Shown: positions 7,904 through 17,127 of the stretch, in pieces
Layout of the letters: each line of letters begins with the position of its first letter
Position numbering within the stretch: position 1 is the first letter of the stretch
From: Aquabacter sp040755535
GTDB taxonomy: Bacteria > Pseudomonadota > Alphaproteobacteria > Rhizobiales > Xanthobacteraceae
DNA length: 64,000 nt
Direction: 5' to 3'
Assembly: GCA_040755535.1 (NCBI GenBank)
Contig: JBFMAV010000005.1
Span: 38,972 to 102,971, forward strand
Notes under the pieces: model-generated
Seen by the model: the letters and a program-made list of their open reading frames with translations, nothing else
Told to the model about the DNA's origin: nothing
Databases searched by the model: none
Made by a program: the position numbers and the translations under genes

Positions 7904-8950
7904 ATGTCTGTGAGTTCAGCCCGATCGCTCTCGAACCCTGAGGCCAAGAGCGTGCAGGCCGATCACAGCCTGGGGCTCGCCACGCGCCTGCGCCGCAACC
8001 GGAAGAGCGATTGGTCGCGGCGGCTGGTCCGCGAGAACACGCTGACGGTCGACGACCTGATCTGGCCCATTTTCGTGATGGAGGGGCAGGGCCGCCGCGA
8101 GGCGGTGCCGTCCATGCCAGGCGTCGAACGTCTGAGCGTCGATCAGGCGGTGCAGGCCGCGGCGGAAGCCGCCCGCCTCGGCATTCCGGCCCTGGCCCTG
8201 TTCCCCTATACCGATCCCGATTTGCGCGATCCCCAGGGCAGCGAGGCTTTGAACGAGAGCAACCTCGTCTGCCAGACCCTGCGCGCCATCAAGGCGGAGA
8301 TCCCCGAGATCGGTCTCATCACCGATGTGGCGCTCGACCCCTACACGAGCCACGGGCACGATGGCTTGCTCGAAAACGACCGCATTCTCAACGATGAAAC
8401 CGTGGCTGTGCTGGTGCGCCAGGCGCTGGTGCAGGCGGAAGCCGGCGCCGATGTGATCGCGCCCTCGGACATGATGGACGGGCGCGTGGGCGCCATTCGC
8501 GAGGGGCTGGATTCGGCCGGCTTCGAAGACGTTCAGATCATGTCCTATGCGGCCAAGTATGCATCCGCCTTCTATGGCCCGTTCCGCGATGCCATCGGCA
8601 CCGCCAAGACCCTATCCGGTGACAAGCGGACCTACCAGATGGACCCCGCGAACGGCCTGGAAGCCCTGCGCGAAGCCGCCCTCGACATCGAGGAAGGGGC
8701 CGACATGCTGATGGTGAAGCCCGGATTGCCCTATCTTGATATCGTTTTCCGCCTCAAGGACACGTTCGGACTGCCCACCTATGCCTATCAGGTGTCGGGG
8801 GAGTACGCGATGATCGAGGGCGCGATCCGCAACGGCTGGGTCGACGGCGACCGGATCGTGCTGGAAAGCCTCATGGCGTTCAAGCGCGCGGGGGCGGACG
8901 GAATCCTCACCTATTTCGCGCCGCGAGTCGCTCAACAACTGGCGCGCTGA
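7904..8950 (+). CDS. hemB: Delta-aminolevulinic acid dehydratase (porphobilinogen synthase)
   Basis: A 348-residue enzyme that condenses two 5-aminolevulinates to porphobilinogen in haem synthesis. The two Schiff-base lysines are visible at about Lys218 (MSYAAKYAS) and Lys272 (LMVKPGLPYLD). The metal segment at residues 141-154 reads DVALDPYTSHGHDG, where zinc enzymes have Cys; this is the Asp/Ala type that uses magnesium, as in Bradyrhizobium. ATG 7904 is chosen over GTG 7892, four codons upstream. The ilvA-like gene follows after 3 bases, so the two are probably co-transcribed. Confidence 0.96.
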   Translation: MSVSSARSLSNPEAKSVQADHSLGLATRLRRNRKSDWSRRLVRENTLTVDDLIWPIFVMEGQGRREAVPSMPGVERLSVDQAVQAAAEAARLGIPALALFPYTDPDLRDPQGSEALNESNLVCQTLRAIKAEIPEIGLITDVALDPYTSHGHDGLLENDRILNDETVAVLVRQALVQAEAGADVIAPSDMMDGRVGAIREGLDSAGFEDVQIMSYAAKYASAFYGPFRDAIGTAKTLSGDKRTYQMDPANGLEALREAALDIEEGADMLMVKPGLPYLDIVFRLKDTFGLPTYAYQVSGEYAMIEGAIRNGWVDGDRIVLESLMAFKRAGADGILTYFAPRVAQQLAR

Positions 8951-8953
8951 ACC

Positions 8954-10198
8954 ATGAACCGCGCCGACCTGCCCCTGCCCGTCACGCTCTCGGACATCGA
9001 AGGCGTCCGCCCTCTGGTGGATGCGGCCGTGCTGCGCACGCCCACGCTCAAGGCGCCCCGGCTGTCCGCGCTGACCGGCGCGGACGTCTGGGTGAAGTTC
9101 GAGAATTTCCAGCGCACCGCCTCCTTCAAGGAGCGCGGCGCAGTGGCCAAGCTTGCAACGCTGTCCGCCGAGGAGGCGGGGCGCGGCGTCATCGCCATGT
9201 CGGCGGGCAATCACGCCCAGGCGGTGGCCTTCCATGGCACGCGTCTCGGCATTTCCACCACCATCGTCATGCCCGAGACCACGCCCCAGGTGAAGGTGCT
9301 GGCAACCGAGGCGTTCGGCGCAAGGGTGGTTCTGTATGGCGAGACCGTCGCCGACGCGGAACAGGAAGCCCGCCGACTCGCAGAGATGGAGCGGCGCGTC
9401 TTCGTCCATCCCTATGACGATCCCTCGGTCATCGCGGGCCAGGGGACCATCGGCCTGGAAATGATCGAGGACGGCCCCGCCTTCGATGCGATCCTGGTTC
9501 CGGTCGGCGGGGGCGGCCTGATCTCCGGCATTGCGGTCGCGGTCCAGGGCCGCGCGCCAGAAACACGGGTCATCGGTGTCGAGGCGGGACTTTATCCGGC
9601 CATGAAATCCATGCTCGACGGCACGGATCGCCCAAGCGGCGGCCCGACTCTCGCCGAGGGCATCGCGGTGCGCAATGTGGGGCGCATCACGAGCGAGATC
9701 ATCGCCCGATTGGTGCCGGATATCGTTCTGGTGGAGGAAAGCGCGCTGGAGCGCGCCGTCAATGCCTTCCTGACCCACCAGAAGACCGTCGCCGAGGGCG
9801 CAGGTGCAGCCGGCCTTGCGGCCTTGCTGAGCGAACCGGATCGGTTCAAGGGGCAGACGATCGGCCTTGTGCTGTGCGGCGGCAATATCGATCCGCGCGT
9901 GCTGGCCGGCATCCTGATGCGCGAATTGGAACGCGACCACAGGATCGTGTCGTTTCGCGTCACCATCCTCGACCGGCCCGGGATGCTCGGACAGATCTCC
10001 ACCCTGCTCGGAAAGCTCGGAGCCAACATCCTGGAAGTGCATCACCGCCGCACGTTCCTCGATGTGCCGGCCAAGGGGACCCGCCTCGACCTGACGGTCG
10101 AGACGCGGGACCAGGCGCATGCGGGAGCCATCGAAGCCGCGCTTGCTGCACAAGGGCTTCCGGTGCAACGGCTCGGAGCCGGCGGCGCCGACTGGTAA
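8954..10198 (+). CDS. ilvA: Threonine ammonia-lyase with C-terminal ACT domain
   Basis: A 414-residue PLP enzyme converting threonine to 2-oxobutyrate and ammonia. The PLP lysine is at about residue 59 (TASFKERGA); the phosphate-binding loop GGGGLISG and the SAGNHAQAVA motif are present. A single ACT domain begins near residue 335 (VSFRVTILDRPGMLGQIS), the arrangement of the shorter threonine ammonia-lyases rather than E. coli IlvA with its paired regulatory repeats. The ACT domain implies allosteric control by an amino acid. It lies directly behind hemB. Confidence 0.93.
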   Translation: MNRADLPLPVTLSDIEGVRPLVDAAVLRTPTLKAPRLSALTGADVWVKFENFQRTASFKERGAVAKLATLSAEEAGRGVIAMSAGNHAQAVAFHGTRLGISTTIVMPETTPQVKVLATEAFGARVVLYGETVADAEQEARRLAEMERRVFVHPYDDPSVIAGQGTIGLEMIEDGPAFDAILVPVGGGGLISGIAVAVQGRAPETRVIGVEAGLYPAMKSMLDGTDRPSGGPTLAEGIAVRNVGRITSEIIARLVPDIVLVEESALERAVNAFLTHQKTVAEGAGAAGLAALLSEPDRFKGQTIGLVLCGGNIDPRVLAGILMRELERDHRIVSFRVTILDRPGMLGQISTLLGKLGANILEVHHRRTFLDVPAKGTRLDLTVETRDQAHAGAIEAALAAQGLPVQRLGAGGADW

Positions 10199-10260
10199 GT
10201 CTTTGCCTTGCCGCTGCCGCACTCGCCTCCCAGAGTGCCGCTGAGGAGCTGTGCAGGACC

Positions 10261-10800
10261 ATGAGCTACACGTCGCCGGAGGATCGCGGATTTGAGGGAT
10301 TTGCCTCGGATCGCCCCCATGCCTTTGACCCGGTGACCCAACCGGAATATTTCGAAGGCGTTCTTGCACGGCGCATCCTGGCCTTTGCCATTGATGCGGT
10401 GATCATTTTGGCCCCCATCGTCCTGCTCGCGGTGTTCATCTTCGTCTTCGGAATCGTCACCCTGAGCCTCGGCTGGATGCTGTTCCCCGTGCTCGGACCC
10501 GCCTTCGTGATCTGGGCCATCTGGTACAATGCGATGACACTGGGCTCTCCGGCGTCCGCCACGCTTGGCATGCGGGCCATGGACATCGAGATGCGCACTT
10601 GGTACGGCGCGCCTGCCTATGCCTTGCTCGGTGCCGTGCATGCAGTCGCCTATTGGGTGTCCATCAGCATGTGCACGCCCTTGATTCTCTTGGTCGCGCT
10701 GTTCAATGGTCGGCGGCGACAGGTGCACGACTTTCTGGTCGGCGCGGTGGTCGTGAATAACGACATGCGCGCCTCCCAGCTGCGCCGAAACCGTTTTTGA
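10261..10800 (+). CDS. RDD-family membrane protein
   Basis: A 179-residue membrane protein with the RDD domain: the first helix starts ARRILAFAIDAVIIL, with the conserved Arg and Asp, a second helix covers GWMLFPVLGPAFVIW, and a third pair surrounds AYALLGAVHAVAYW and CTPLILLVALF. The typical GMRAMDIEM and RRRQVHDFLVGAVVV segments follow. Function is unknown; RDD proteins are proposed transport or membrane-stress proteins. The ATG at 10261 follows AGGACC. It probably belongs to the run that continues with bpt and marC. Confidence 0.88.
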   Translation: MSYTSPEDRGFEGFASDRPHAFDPVTQPEYFEGVLARRILAFAIDAVIILAPIVLLAVFIFVFGIVTLSLGWMLFPVLGPAFVIWAIWYNAMTLGSPASATLGMRAMDIEMRTWYGAPAYALLGAVHAVAYWVSISMCTPLILLVALFNGRRRQVHDFLVGAVVVNNDMRASQLRRNRF

Positions 10801-10892
10801 TGCGCCCAGCCGACGGAAACCTTTGACCGGCCCCGCCGGGAGAGCGATGCTGTCTCGATGATCCTCAAGAGAGGTCCCGAGGTCCCGGTTCC

Positions 10893-11666
10893 GTGACGGA
10901 GCATTCGCGCGACACACCGCAATTCTATCTGACCGCCCCTTCGCCGTGCCCCTATCTGCCGGGACGAGAGGAGCGGAAGGTGTTCACCCACCTTGTGGGT
11001 GAGCGCGCCGCGTCGCTGAACGACATTCTGACCCAAGGCGGCTTTCGCCGCAGCCAGTCCATCGCCTACCGCCCGGCCTGCGAGGGATGCCGCGCCTGCA
11101 TCTCGGTTCGGATCTGCGTGAACGATTTCCGGATGACGCGCAGCTTTCGCCGGGTTCTGGCAGAGAATGCCGACCTTGCGGGAACGCTCAAGGCGCCCGC
11201 CCCAACTTCTGAGCAATATTCGCTGTTCCGCGCCTATGTTTCGACCCGCCATGGGGCCGGCGGCATGGCCGACATGAGCGTTCTCGACTATGCCATGATG
11301 GTGGAAGACAGCCATGTGGAAACGCGGCTGATCGAGTACCGCAGGCGGGGACCCGACACGCGCATCACCGGACGCACGGTCGGCGATCTTTTTGCGGTGG
11401 CCCTCACGGACATCCTCGCCGACGGGCTGTCCATGGTCTATTCCTTCTACAATCCGAACATTGCGAGCCGCTCTCTCGGCACCTTCCTGATCCTCGACCA
11501 TATTGCGCGCGCCAAGGACATGCGCTTGCCCTATGTCTATCTCGGCTATTGGGTCCAGGGCTCGCGCAAGATGGACTACAAGCAGCGGTTCCTGCCGCAG
11601 GAGCGCCTGACGCCCGTGGGCTGGGAACGAACCGAAGAACCGACGAAGGCAAAAACGTGGGACTGA
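10893..11666 (+). CDS. bpt: Bacterial aspartate/glutamate leucyltransferase (N-end rule)
   Basis: A 257-residue homologue of Bpt/Ate1, which transfers leucine from tRNA to proteins with N-terminal Asp or Glu and so marks them for ClpS/ClpAP degradation. Signatures include the N-terminal TPQFYLTAPSPCPYLPG, the cysteine-rich YRPACEGCRACISVRI, and the C-terminal core LYVYLGYW-type segment (LPYVYLGYWVQGSRKMDYK). The start is GTG at 10893, because the family motif begins only a few residues later and no better ATG exists. Its 3' end overlaps the GTG start of marC by 10 bases. Confidence 0.93.
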   Translation: MTEHSRDTPQFYLTAPSPCPYLPGREERKVFTHLVGERAASLNDILTQGGFRRSQSIAYRPACEGCRACISVRICVNDFRMTRSFRRVLAENADLAGTLKAPAPTSEQYSLFRAYVSTRHGAGGMADMSVLDYAMMVEDSHVETRLIEYRRRGPDTRITGRTVGDLFAVALTDILADGLSMVYSFYNPNIASRSLGTFLILDHIARAKDMRLPYVYLGYWVQGSRKMDYKQRFLPQERLTPVGWERTEEPTKAKTWD

Positions 11667-12328
11667 GCCAAGCGTTCAACGTGTTTCTGGCGGTGTTCGC
11701 CGCCTTGTTTCCCGTGGTCAATCCGCTTGGTGGGGCGCCCATCTTCTATAGCCTGACGCGGGACGTTCCTCCGGAGACACGCGCGCTCATGGCGCGAAAA
11801 GTGGCCATCTACGGCTTCGTGCTCCTGCTCGGATCCATGATCATCGGATCCCACGTCCTGACCTTCTTCGGCATCAGTCTTCCGGTTCTGCGCGTTGCGG
11901 GCGGGCTGGTGGTGACGTTTGTCGGCTGGCAATTGCTGCACCAGGGCAATCCCACCCCGGAACGCAGTGCGCCGCGCACCATCGATGTGGCCCAGATCGA
12001 GGGGCAGGCCTTCTATCCCATCACCATGCCGCTCACCACAGGGCCCGGCTCCATCGCGACAGCGGTCGCTCTTGGAGCGCAAGCGGACCTGCAGGCGAGC
12101 GGGCCGGGGCTAGGCGCGGCGATCGTCGTGGCGGCTCTGCTCGGCGTCGTCGCGGTGTCCGTCACCATCTATGTGGCCTATCGCTATGCCGGTGACATCG
12201 AGCGGTTCCTCGGCGCCAACGGCACCAATATTTTGGTGCGCCTGTTCGCCTTCATCCTCTTGTGCATCGGCATGCAGATCATGTGGGTCGGCATCAGCGC
12301 CCTGATCCTGAGCCTCCACGGGGGATAA
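11657..12328 (+). CDS. MarC-family inner membrane protein
   Basis: A 223-residue protein with six predicted membrane segments. Family hallmarks are LFPVVNPLGGAPIF near the N-terminus, AGGLVVTFVGWQLL in the middle, and FYPITMPLTTGPGSIATAVALG. MarC proteins were once linked to multiple antibiotic resistance, but that role was not upheld and their function is unknown. The GTG start at 11657 lies inside the end of bpt, with GAAGG 8 bases upstream, so translation is probably coupled. Confidence 0.88.
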   Translation: MGLSQAFNVFLAVFAALFPVVNPLGGAPIFYSLTRDVPPETRALMARKVAIYGFVLLLGSMIIGSHVLTFFGISLPVLRVAGGLVVTFVGWQLLHQGNPTPERSAPRTIDVAQIEGQAFYPITMPLTTGPGSIATAVALGAQADLQASGPGLGAAIVVAALLGVVAVSVTIYVAYRYAGDIERFLGANGTNILVRLFAFILLCIGMQIMWVGISALILSLHGG

Positions 12329-12354
12329 AAAGACGCCGGTTTATGGAACCGGCG
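12329..12354 (-). terminator. Rho-independent terminator for the ClC gene
   Basis: The inverted repeat CGCCGGTT (12334-12341) / AACCGGCG (12347-12354) is followed on the minus strand by TCTTTTTAT. It lies in the convergent gap between marC and the ClC channel gene, and the T-run points to the minus strand. Confidence 0.7.
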
Positions 12355-12408
12355 CGCCAGCGCGCCGTGGGTTGCGATGCCAGCCCGGGCTGGGCTGGCA
12401 TGCGGTCC

Positions 12409-14202
12409 TCAGGTCGCGGGATCCTCCCCGAACAAAGTGCGGCGCTGACGTTCCAGCGCCTGCGCATAGGCGAGCAGAGCTCCCGCCTCATCCAGCATCC
12501 CGACAGGACGGTTCTGCGCCGTTCCGTCCGTCACGGCGAGGACGGGCGTCTGCGTGCCCTCGAAGCGCCTGAGCGCGTCCTGCACGCTCATCCCCGGCTG
12601 CACCGCGCAGTCGGCGCAGATGGCGAGCGCCGAGGCGGGCGTCGCGGGGTCCGCGCTCAAGGCCGTCAGCAACCGGACGATGCCCGCATAGGCGCCCCTC
12701 TCATCCACCAACGCCACCACGCGCACAGATGTATCGCGGAACCGCGCCCGCAGGTCCGCGACCTGCCCGCCGGCGGGAAAGACCGGGGGGTCGGCCTGCA
12801 TGAGGCGCGCGACGGTCAACTCGCGCAAAATCCCGACATCGTGGGCGCCCCGGATGCTCTCGCCCCGCAGATGCATGCGCCAGGTGGAGAAGGAATAGCC
12901 GAAGCACAGGCGCACGGTGAGCGAACAGGCGATGGCGGCCACCAGCACAAGGCCCGCGATCGCCAGATTGCTTGTGGCCTCCAGCACCAGGAACGTCATG
13001 GTGGCCGGGCCGCCGACAATGCCCACCGCAAGGGCCGCCATGCCCACCACGGCGGCGACCACCGGGTCGATATGGACAAAGGGCGCCGCCAGCAGCACGA
13101 CGCCCGCGAACAGCTTGCCCATCATGCTGCCGAGGAACAGGGCGGCCGAGAACAGGCCGCCGCGAAATCCCGAGCCGAGCGAACAGGCGGCGGCCAGGAT
13201 CTTCAGTGCGAGGATCAAAGCCACCGATAGGGTGATGGCGGAATCCACCTGAATGTGGATGGCGGACTCGCCGCTGGCCAGGACCTGGGGGGAGACGAGC
13301 GCCAGCGCGCCCACCGCGAGACCTCCCGCCACCGGCCGCAGCGGTGCCGGCAGCCCGCTGCGTGAGAAACCCTGTTCGACCAGCGTCATGAGCCGCATGA
13401 CGAGGATCGCCAGCGCCGCGCCCACGAACCCCAGCAGCAGATAGAGCAGATAGTCCGACGCGACGATGTCGGGCACGTGCGGAATGATGATTGGCGTGCC
13501 CACCACGCCGAGCATCTGGGCGGAGAGATAGCCGAGCAGAGCAGCCGCCATCACCGGCGCGACATGGGGAATGGCATAGACCCCGATGATCAGCTCAAAC
13601 GCATAAAACGCCCCGGCGAGGGGCGCGTGGAAGGCCGCCGCGATGCCGCCGGCGGCGCCACATCCCACCAGGACGCGCAAATCACTGCGGCGCAAATTCA
13701 GCTTCTGACCAATGGCGGAGGCGATGCCCGAGCCCCATTGCGTATAGCCGGCCTCCATTCCGACCGATGCGCCGAAACCGTTGCCGAGAACCGTCTGGCT
13801 CGACAGGATGACACTATCGAGGAGCGACATCTTGCCGCCTTCGAGGGCATTGGCCTCGATGGGGTCCACTACCGGCGTGGGACGCAGTCGTTTGACCACC
13901 AGCGCATACAGCCCGATCAGCAATCCGCCCACCGCCGGCACGAAATACATGTAGGTGGATGTCAGGTCGGGCGTCGCGCTGAGGAAACCGCCAGGGCCCG
14001 TGGAGAACAACAGGGCATGGAGCCAGTGGGCGGTGATGCTCATGAGAGTCGCGCCCGAGCCGGCGAGAACGCCCACCACGCAGGCCAGAAGGACCAGGAC
14101 AATCTCGCGGCGCACCGAAAGGCTTACGAGCCGGCCGAGGATCTGCCCCCGCGCCTCCCGCGCGCTGATCTCGAAAACCTGGTCCTGCGCCCCCGCGTCC
14201 AT
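12409..14202 (-). CDS. ClC-family chloride channel/antiporter with C-terminal CBS domains
   Basis: A 597-residue membrane protein. About eleven hydrophobic segments cover residues 30-430. ClC selectivity segments are recognisable: VGMEAGYTQWGSG, whose Glu aligns with the gating glutamate of the usual GREGP motif, and GSGFRGGLFSAALFLG. After residue 450 two CBS-like units follow (TVARLMQADPPVFPAG and DCAVQPGMSVQDALRRFEG), which in related proteins sense adenine nucleotides. The usual GKEGP/GREGP consensus is altered here to GMEAG, but the Glu is kept, which favours a proton-coupled exchanger. It is downstream of parC, on the same strand and 8 bases away. Confidence 0.9.
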   Translation of the reverse strand: MDAGAQDQVFEISAREARGQILGRLVSLSVRREIVLVLLACVVGVLAGSGATLMSITAHWLHALLFSTGPGGFLSATPDLTSTYMYFVPAVGGLLIGLYALVVKRLRPTPVVDPIEANALEGGKMSLLDSVILSSQTVLGNGFGASVGMEAGYTQWGSGIASAIGQKLNLRRSDLRVLVGCGAAGGIAAAFHAPLAGAFYAFELIIGVYAIPHVAPVMAAALLGYLSAQMLGVVGTPIIIPHVPDIVASDYLLYLLLGFVGAALAILVMRLMTLVEQGFSRSGLPAPLRPVAGGLAVGALALVSPQVLASGESAIHIQVDSAITLSVALILALKILAAACSLGSGFRGGLFSAALFLGSMMGKLFAGVVLLAAPFVHIDPVVAAVVGMAALAVGIVGGPATMTFLVLEATSNLAIAGLVLVAAIACSLTVRLCFGYSFSTWRMHLRGESIRGAHDVGILRELTVARLMQADPPVFPAGGQVADLRARFRDTSVRVVALVDERGAYAGIVRLLTALSADPATPASALAICADCAVQPGMSVQDALRRFEGTQTPVLAVTDGTAQNRPVGMLDEAGALLAYAQALERQRRTLFGEDPAT

Positions 14203-14210
14203 AAGCTGCC

Positions 14211-16448
14211 CTATCGGAATTTGTTGCTGCGCGGAAATCCCTTCGGCGGCAGCCGCCCGGAAGAGGCGCGCTCACCCTGCCAGTCCAAAAGCTCTGTCAC
14301 GGTCCAGGTCCGCCCGGAGGAATCCTCCCAGGTGAGACCATCGGCGCGAAGGAAGACCTTCAGGTCCGACAAGCCGCCTTCCCGGTAGCGTTGCAGACGC
14401 ACGCCGCGCCCGCGTGCCATCTCCGGCACCTGGTTCAAAGGGAACACCAGGAGTTTCCGGTTGTCCCCGATCACCGCAACCGTGTCGCCATTGGCCGGAA
14501 CCGCGGCGTGGGCCTTGTCCGTGGCGTCCACGGTCAGCACCTGCTTGCCCTTGCGGGTATTGGCGATGCAATCTTCTTCCGCGACCACGAAGCCGCGTCC
14601 CTCGCGCGAGGCCACCAGCAGCCTGGCGCCCGGCGAATGAACGAAGACGCGGGCAATCTCCGCTTCCTGCTCCACCTCGATCATGAGCCGGAGGGGCTCA
14701 CCATGTCCGCGCCCGCCGGGCAACTTCGAGGCGTCCAGCGTGTAGAAGCGGCCATTGGAGGCAAACACCATGATCCGCGATGTGGTCTCCGCGAAGAAGG
14801 CGTGGGCGAGGCTGTCATCAGCCTTGAACTGGAGGCCCGAGAGATCCTGCACATGACCCTTCAAAGCGCGGATCCAGCCCTTGGCGGAGACGACCACCGT
14901 GATGGGCTCGCGCTCCACCAGGGCTTCGGTAAAGGCGTCCTCGTGGATGTCGGGGGCCACGGCAAAGGTGGTGCGGCGGCGCCCCAGCGCGGTCTCGGGA
15001 CCATAAAGCTTGCGGGTGTCCTTGATTTCCTTCGAGATTGAGCGCCACTGCGCTGCCTCCGAGCCCACCAGCTTGTTAAGCTGGTCCTGCTCCTTGGAGA
15101 GCGCATCGTGCTCCTTGCGGATCTCCATCTCCTCAAGCCGGCGCAGGGAGCGCAGGCGCATATTGAGGATGGCTTCGGCCTGCGTGTCCGTGAGGGAGAA
15201 GGTGGCCATCAGCACCACCTTCGGCTCATCCTCCTCCCGGATGATGCGGATCACCTCATCCAGATTGAGATAGGCGATCAGATAGCCGGCAAGGATTTCC
15301 AGACGGCGGGCAATCTCCGCGAGCCTATGGCGCGAGCGGCGCAGCAGCACGTCGCGGCGGTGCGCGAGCCACTCGCGCAAGGCATCCGCCAGCGAGAGCA
15401 CCCTGGGAATCTGGCCCCGCACCAGCACATTCATATTGAGCGGAACCCGCGCCTCAAGCTCGGTGAGCTTGAAGAGGCTCTCCATGAGCACCTCGGGGTC
15501 AACCGTGCGGGCGCGCGGCTCAAGAACGAGGCGGATGTCCTCGGCGCTTTCGTCGCGCACGTCGGCGAGCAGCGGCAGCTTCTTGTCGGTGAGGAGTTCG
15601 GCGATCTTCTCCACGAGGCGCGATTTCGGCACGCCATAGGGAATTTCCGTCACCACGACGAGATAGGTGCCGCGTCCCCCCTCCTCCCGATGCCACCGCG
15701 CGCGCACGCGGAAGGAGCCGCGCCCCGTCGCATAGGCTTCGGCGATGCCCACGGGATCGTCCACGAGGATGCCGCCCGTGGGGAAATCCGGACCGGGCAC
15801 AAATTGCAGCAGGTCGGAGGCCGGCGCGGCGGGATGCTCGATGAGGTGCAGCGCGGCGTCCAGCAGTTCCGCCGCATTATGCGGCGGGATGGAGGTCGCC
15901 ATGCCGACCGCGATGCCCTGGGAGCCGTTGGCGAGCAGATTGGGGAAGGCCGCCGGCAGAACGCTGGGCTCGTCCTCCGAGCCGTCATAGGTCGGGCGGA
16001 AATCCACCGCGTCCTCGTCGATCCCGTCCAGCAATAGCATGGCGGTATCGGTCAGGCGCGCCTCGGTATAGCGCATGGCGGCGGCATTATCGCCGTCCAC
16101 GTTTCCAAAATTGCCCTGCCCGTCCACCAGCGGGTAGCGCTGGGCGAAGTCCTGGGCGAGACGCACCAGCGCGTCATAGACCGCCTGGTCGCCATGGGGA
16201 TGGAATTTGCCGATGACATCGCCCACAACACGCGCGCACTTCTTGAACCCTTGGCTTGGGTCGAGCCGCAATTGGCGCATGGCATGCAGGATGCGCCGAT
16301 GCACGGGCTTGAGCCCATCGCGCGCATCGGGCAGAGCCCGATGCATGATGGTGGACAGGGCATAGGCGAGGTAGCGCTCTTCCAGCGCGGTCTTCAGTTC
16401 GACCGGCTCGATGGCGCCATCTCCGGGCGGAGTCGTGCGGGAGGCCAT
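14211..16448 (-). CDS. parC: DNA topoisomerase IV subunit A
   Basis: A 745-residue type IIA topoisomerase subunit. The quinolone-resistance region (ARVVGDVIGKFHPHGDQAVYDALVRLAQDF, residues about 72-102) and the active-site tyrosine at about residue 127 (AAMRYTEARL) are visible. The C-terminal part is a beta-pinwheel with the short repeats expected for ParC rather than GyrA. With ParE it unlinks daughter chromosomes. The start ATG at 16448 gives the normal N-terminus. Confidence 0.95.
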   Translation of the reverse strand: MASRTTPPGDGAIEPVELKTALEERYLAYALSTIMHRALPDARDGLKPVHRRILHAMRQLRLDPSQGFKKCARVVGDVIGKFHPHGDQAVYDALVRLAQDFAQRYPLVDGQGNFGNVDGDNAAAMRYTEARLTDTAMLLLDGIDEDAVDFRPTYDGSEDEPSVLPAAFPNLLANGSQGIAVGMATSIPPHNAAELLDAALHLIEHPAAPASDLLQFVPGPDFPTGGILVDDPVGIAEAYATGRGSFRVRARWHREEGGRGTYLVVVTEIPYGVPKSRLVEKIAELLTDKKLPLLADVRDESAEDIRLVLEPRARTVDPEVLMESLFKLTELEARVPLNMNVLVRGQIPRVLSLADALREWLAHRRDVLLRRSRHRLAEIARRLEILAGYLIAYLNLDEVIRIIREEDEPKVVLMATFSLTDTQAEAILNMRLRSLRRLEEMEIRKEHDALSKEQDQLNKLVGSEAAQWRSISKEIKDTRKLYGPETALGRRRTTFAVAPDIHEDAFTEALVEREPITVVVSAKGWIRALKGHVQDLSGLQFKADDSLAHAFFAETTSRIMVFASNGRFYTLDASKLPGGRGHGEPLRLMIEVEQEAEIARVFVHSPGARLLVASREGRGFVVAEEDCIANTRKGKQVLTVDATDKAHAAVPANGDTVAVIGDNRKLLVFPLNQVPEMARGRGVRLQRYREGGLSDLKVFLRADGLTWEDSSGRTWTVTELLDWQGERASSGRLPPKGFPRSNKFR

Positions 16449-16758
16449 ATCACCGACCTAGCGCGCCGGCCCTTTCCGCACAAGGCTGAGAGCGCCGTCG
16501 CTCAGGTTTGGCGGCCGCGCCCGACTTTGACCTCAAGCCGCCGTGATCGCGCCCCCTCGCCGCCCGCACAATGAACAAAGGAGGGAGATTCGTTTAGTGA
16601 AATGAATATCCGTTCATTTTATGAGACAAATAACCATCGACAGGTTAATTTAATTTCATCATCGCACGCCAACGGGAACACAACCCTGACATTCGAGCGT
16701 TTCACCTTTCGATACGGGATGGATGACTGTCCGTTCCCGCTCCCGAGGAGGAGACGAT
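16449..16758. other. AT-rich intergenic region
   Basis: Bases 16590-16700 are much richer in A and T than the surroundings, including a small inverted repeat ATGAA/TTCAT at about 16602. This is likely the promoter region of the secreted protein starting at 16759. Frames that start here (for example at 16602) run into that gene out of phase and have unlikely composition, so I call no gene. Confidence 0.5.
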
Positions 16759-17100
16759 ATGAAACGACTTGTCCTTGCTGCATGCGGTGCTGCGGCCCTT
16801 GGCCTGACAACTTTCGCGAGCGGCGCGGGTGCCGCACCGCTCAACCCCGTTAATCCCGCCCTTGCCGGAAGCGTGGCGGGGATTACCGAGGATGTGCGCT
16901 GGCGGCAGGTGTGCCGCCCGGTGTGGCGCGGCCCTGTTCGCGTCGTGAATTGCCGCAATGTCTGGGTGGGAGGTCCGCGTGGACCCGGCTATCAGGCTGC
17001 ACCATGGCGCGGCGGCCCCGGCCCGCGCTACGGCGGCCCGCCTCCCGGCCCGCGTTATGGATGGGGCGGCGGTCCGCCTCCCGGCCCACGTTATTACTGA
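16759..17100 (+). CDS. Small secreted Gly/Pro-rich protein
   Basis: A 113-residue protein with a clear Sec signal peptide (MKRLVLAACGAAALGLTTF, cleavage after about residue 26), a short segment with two Cys (VCRPVWRGPVRVVNC), and a C-terminal tail of GPRYG/PPPGPRY repeats. Such short YGPR-rich periplasmic or outer-surface proteins are common in Hyphomicrobiales and have no known function. GGAGGAG lies 8 bases before the ATG. Confidence 0.75.
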   Translation: MKRLVLAACGAAALGLTTFASGAGAAPLNPVNPALAGSVAGITEDVRWRQVCRPVWRGPVRVVNCRNVWVGGPRGPGYQAAPWRGGPGPRYGGPPPGPRYGWGGGPPPGPRYY

Positions 17101-17127
17101 CGGCACGCAGATCATACCTGCACCGAC

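Noticed and set aside
16675..16701. GGAAC...CGTT before the secreted Gly/Pro-rich protein
   Set aside because: The spacer is 18 bases, outside the usual 16-17, and nothing else ties that gene to stress.
16602..16853. Frame beginning MNIRSFYETNNHRQ
   Set aside because: It runs out of phase into the secreted-protein gene and becomes Arg/Cys-rich; probably the AT-rich promoter region read by chance.
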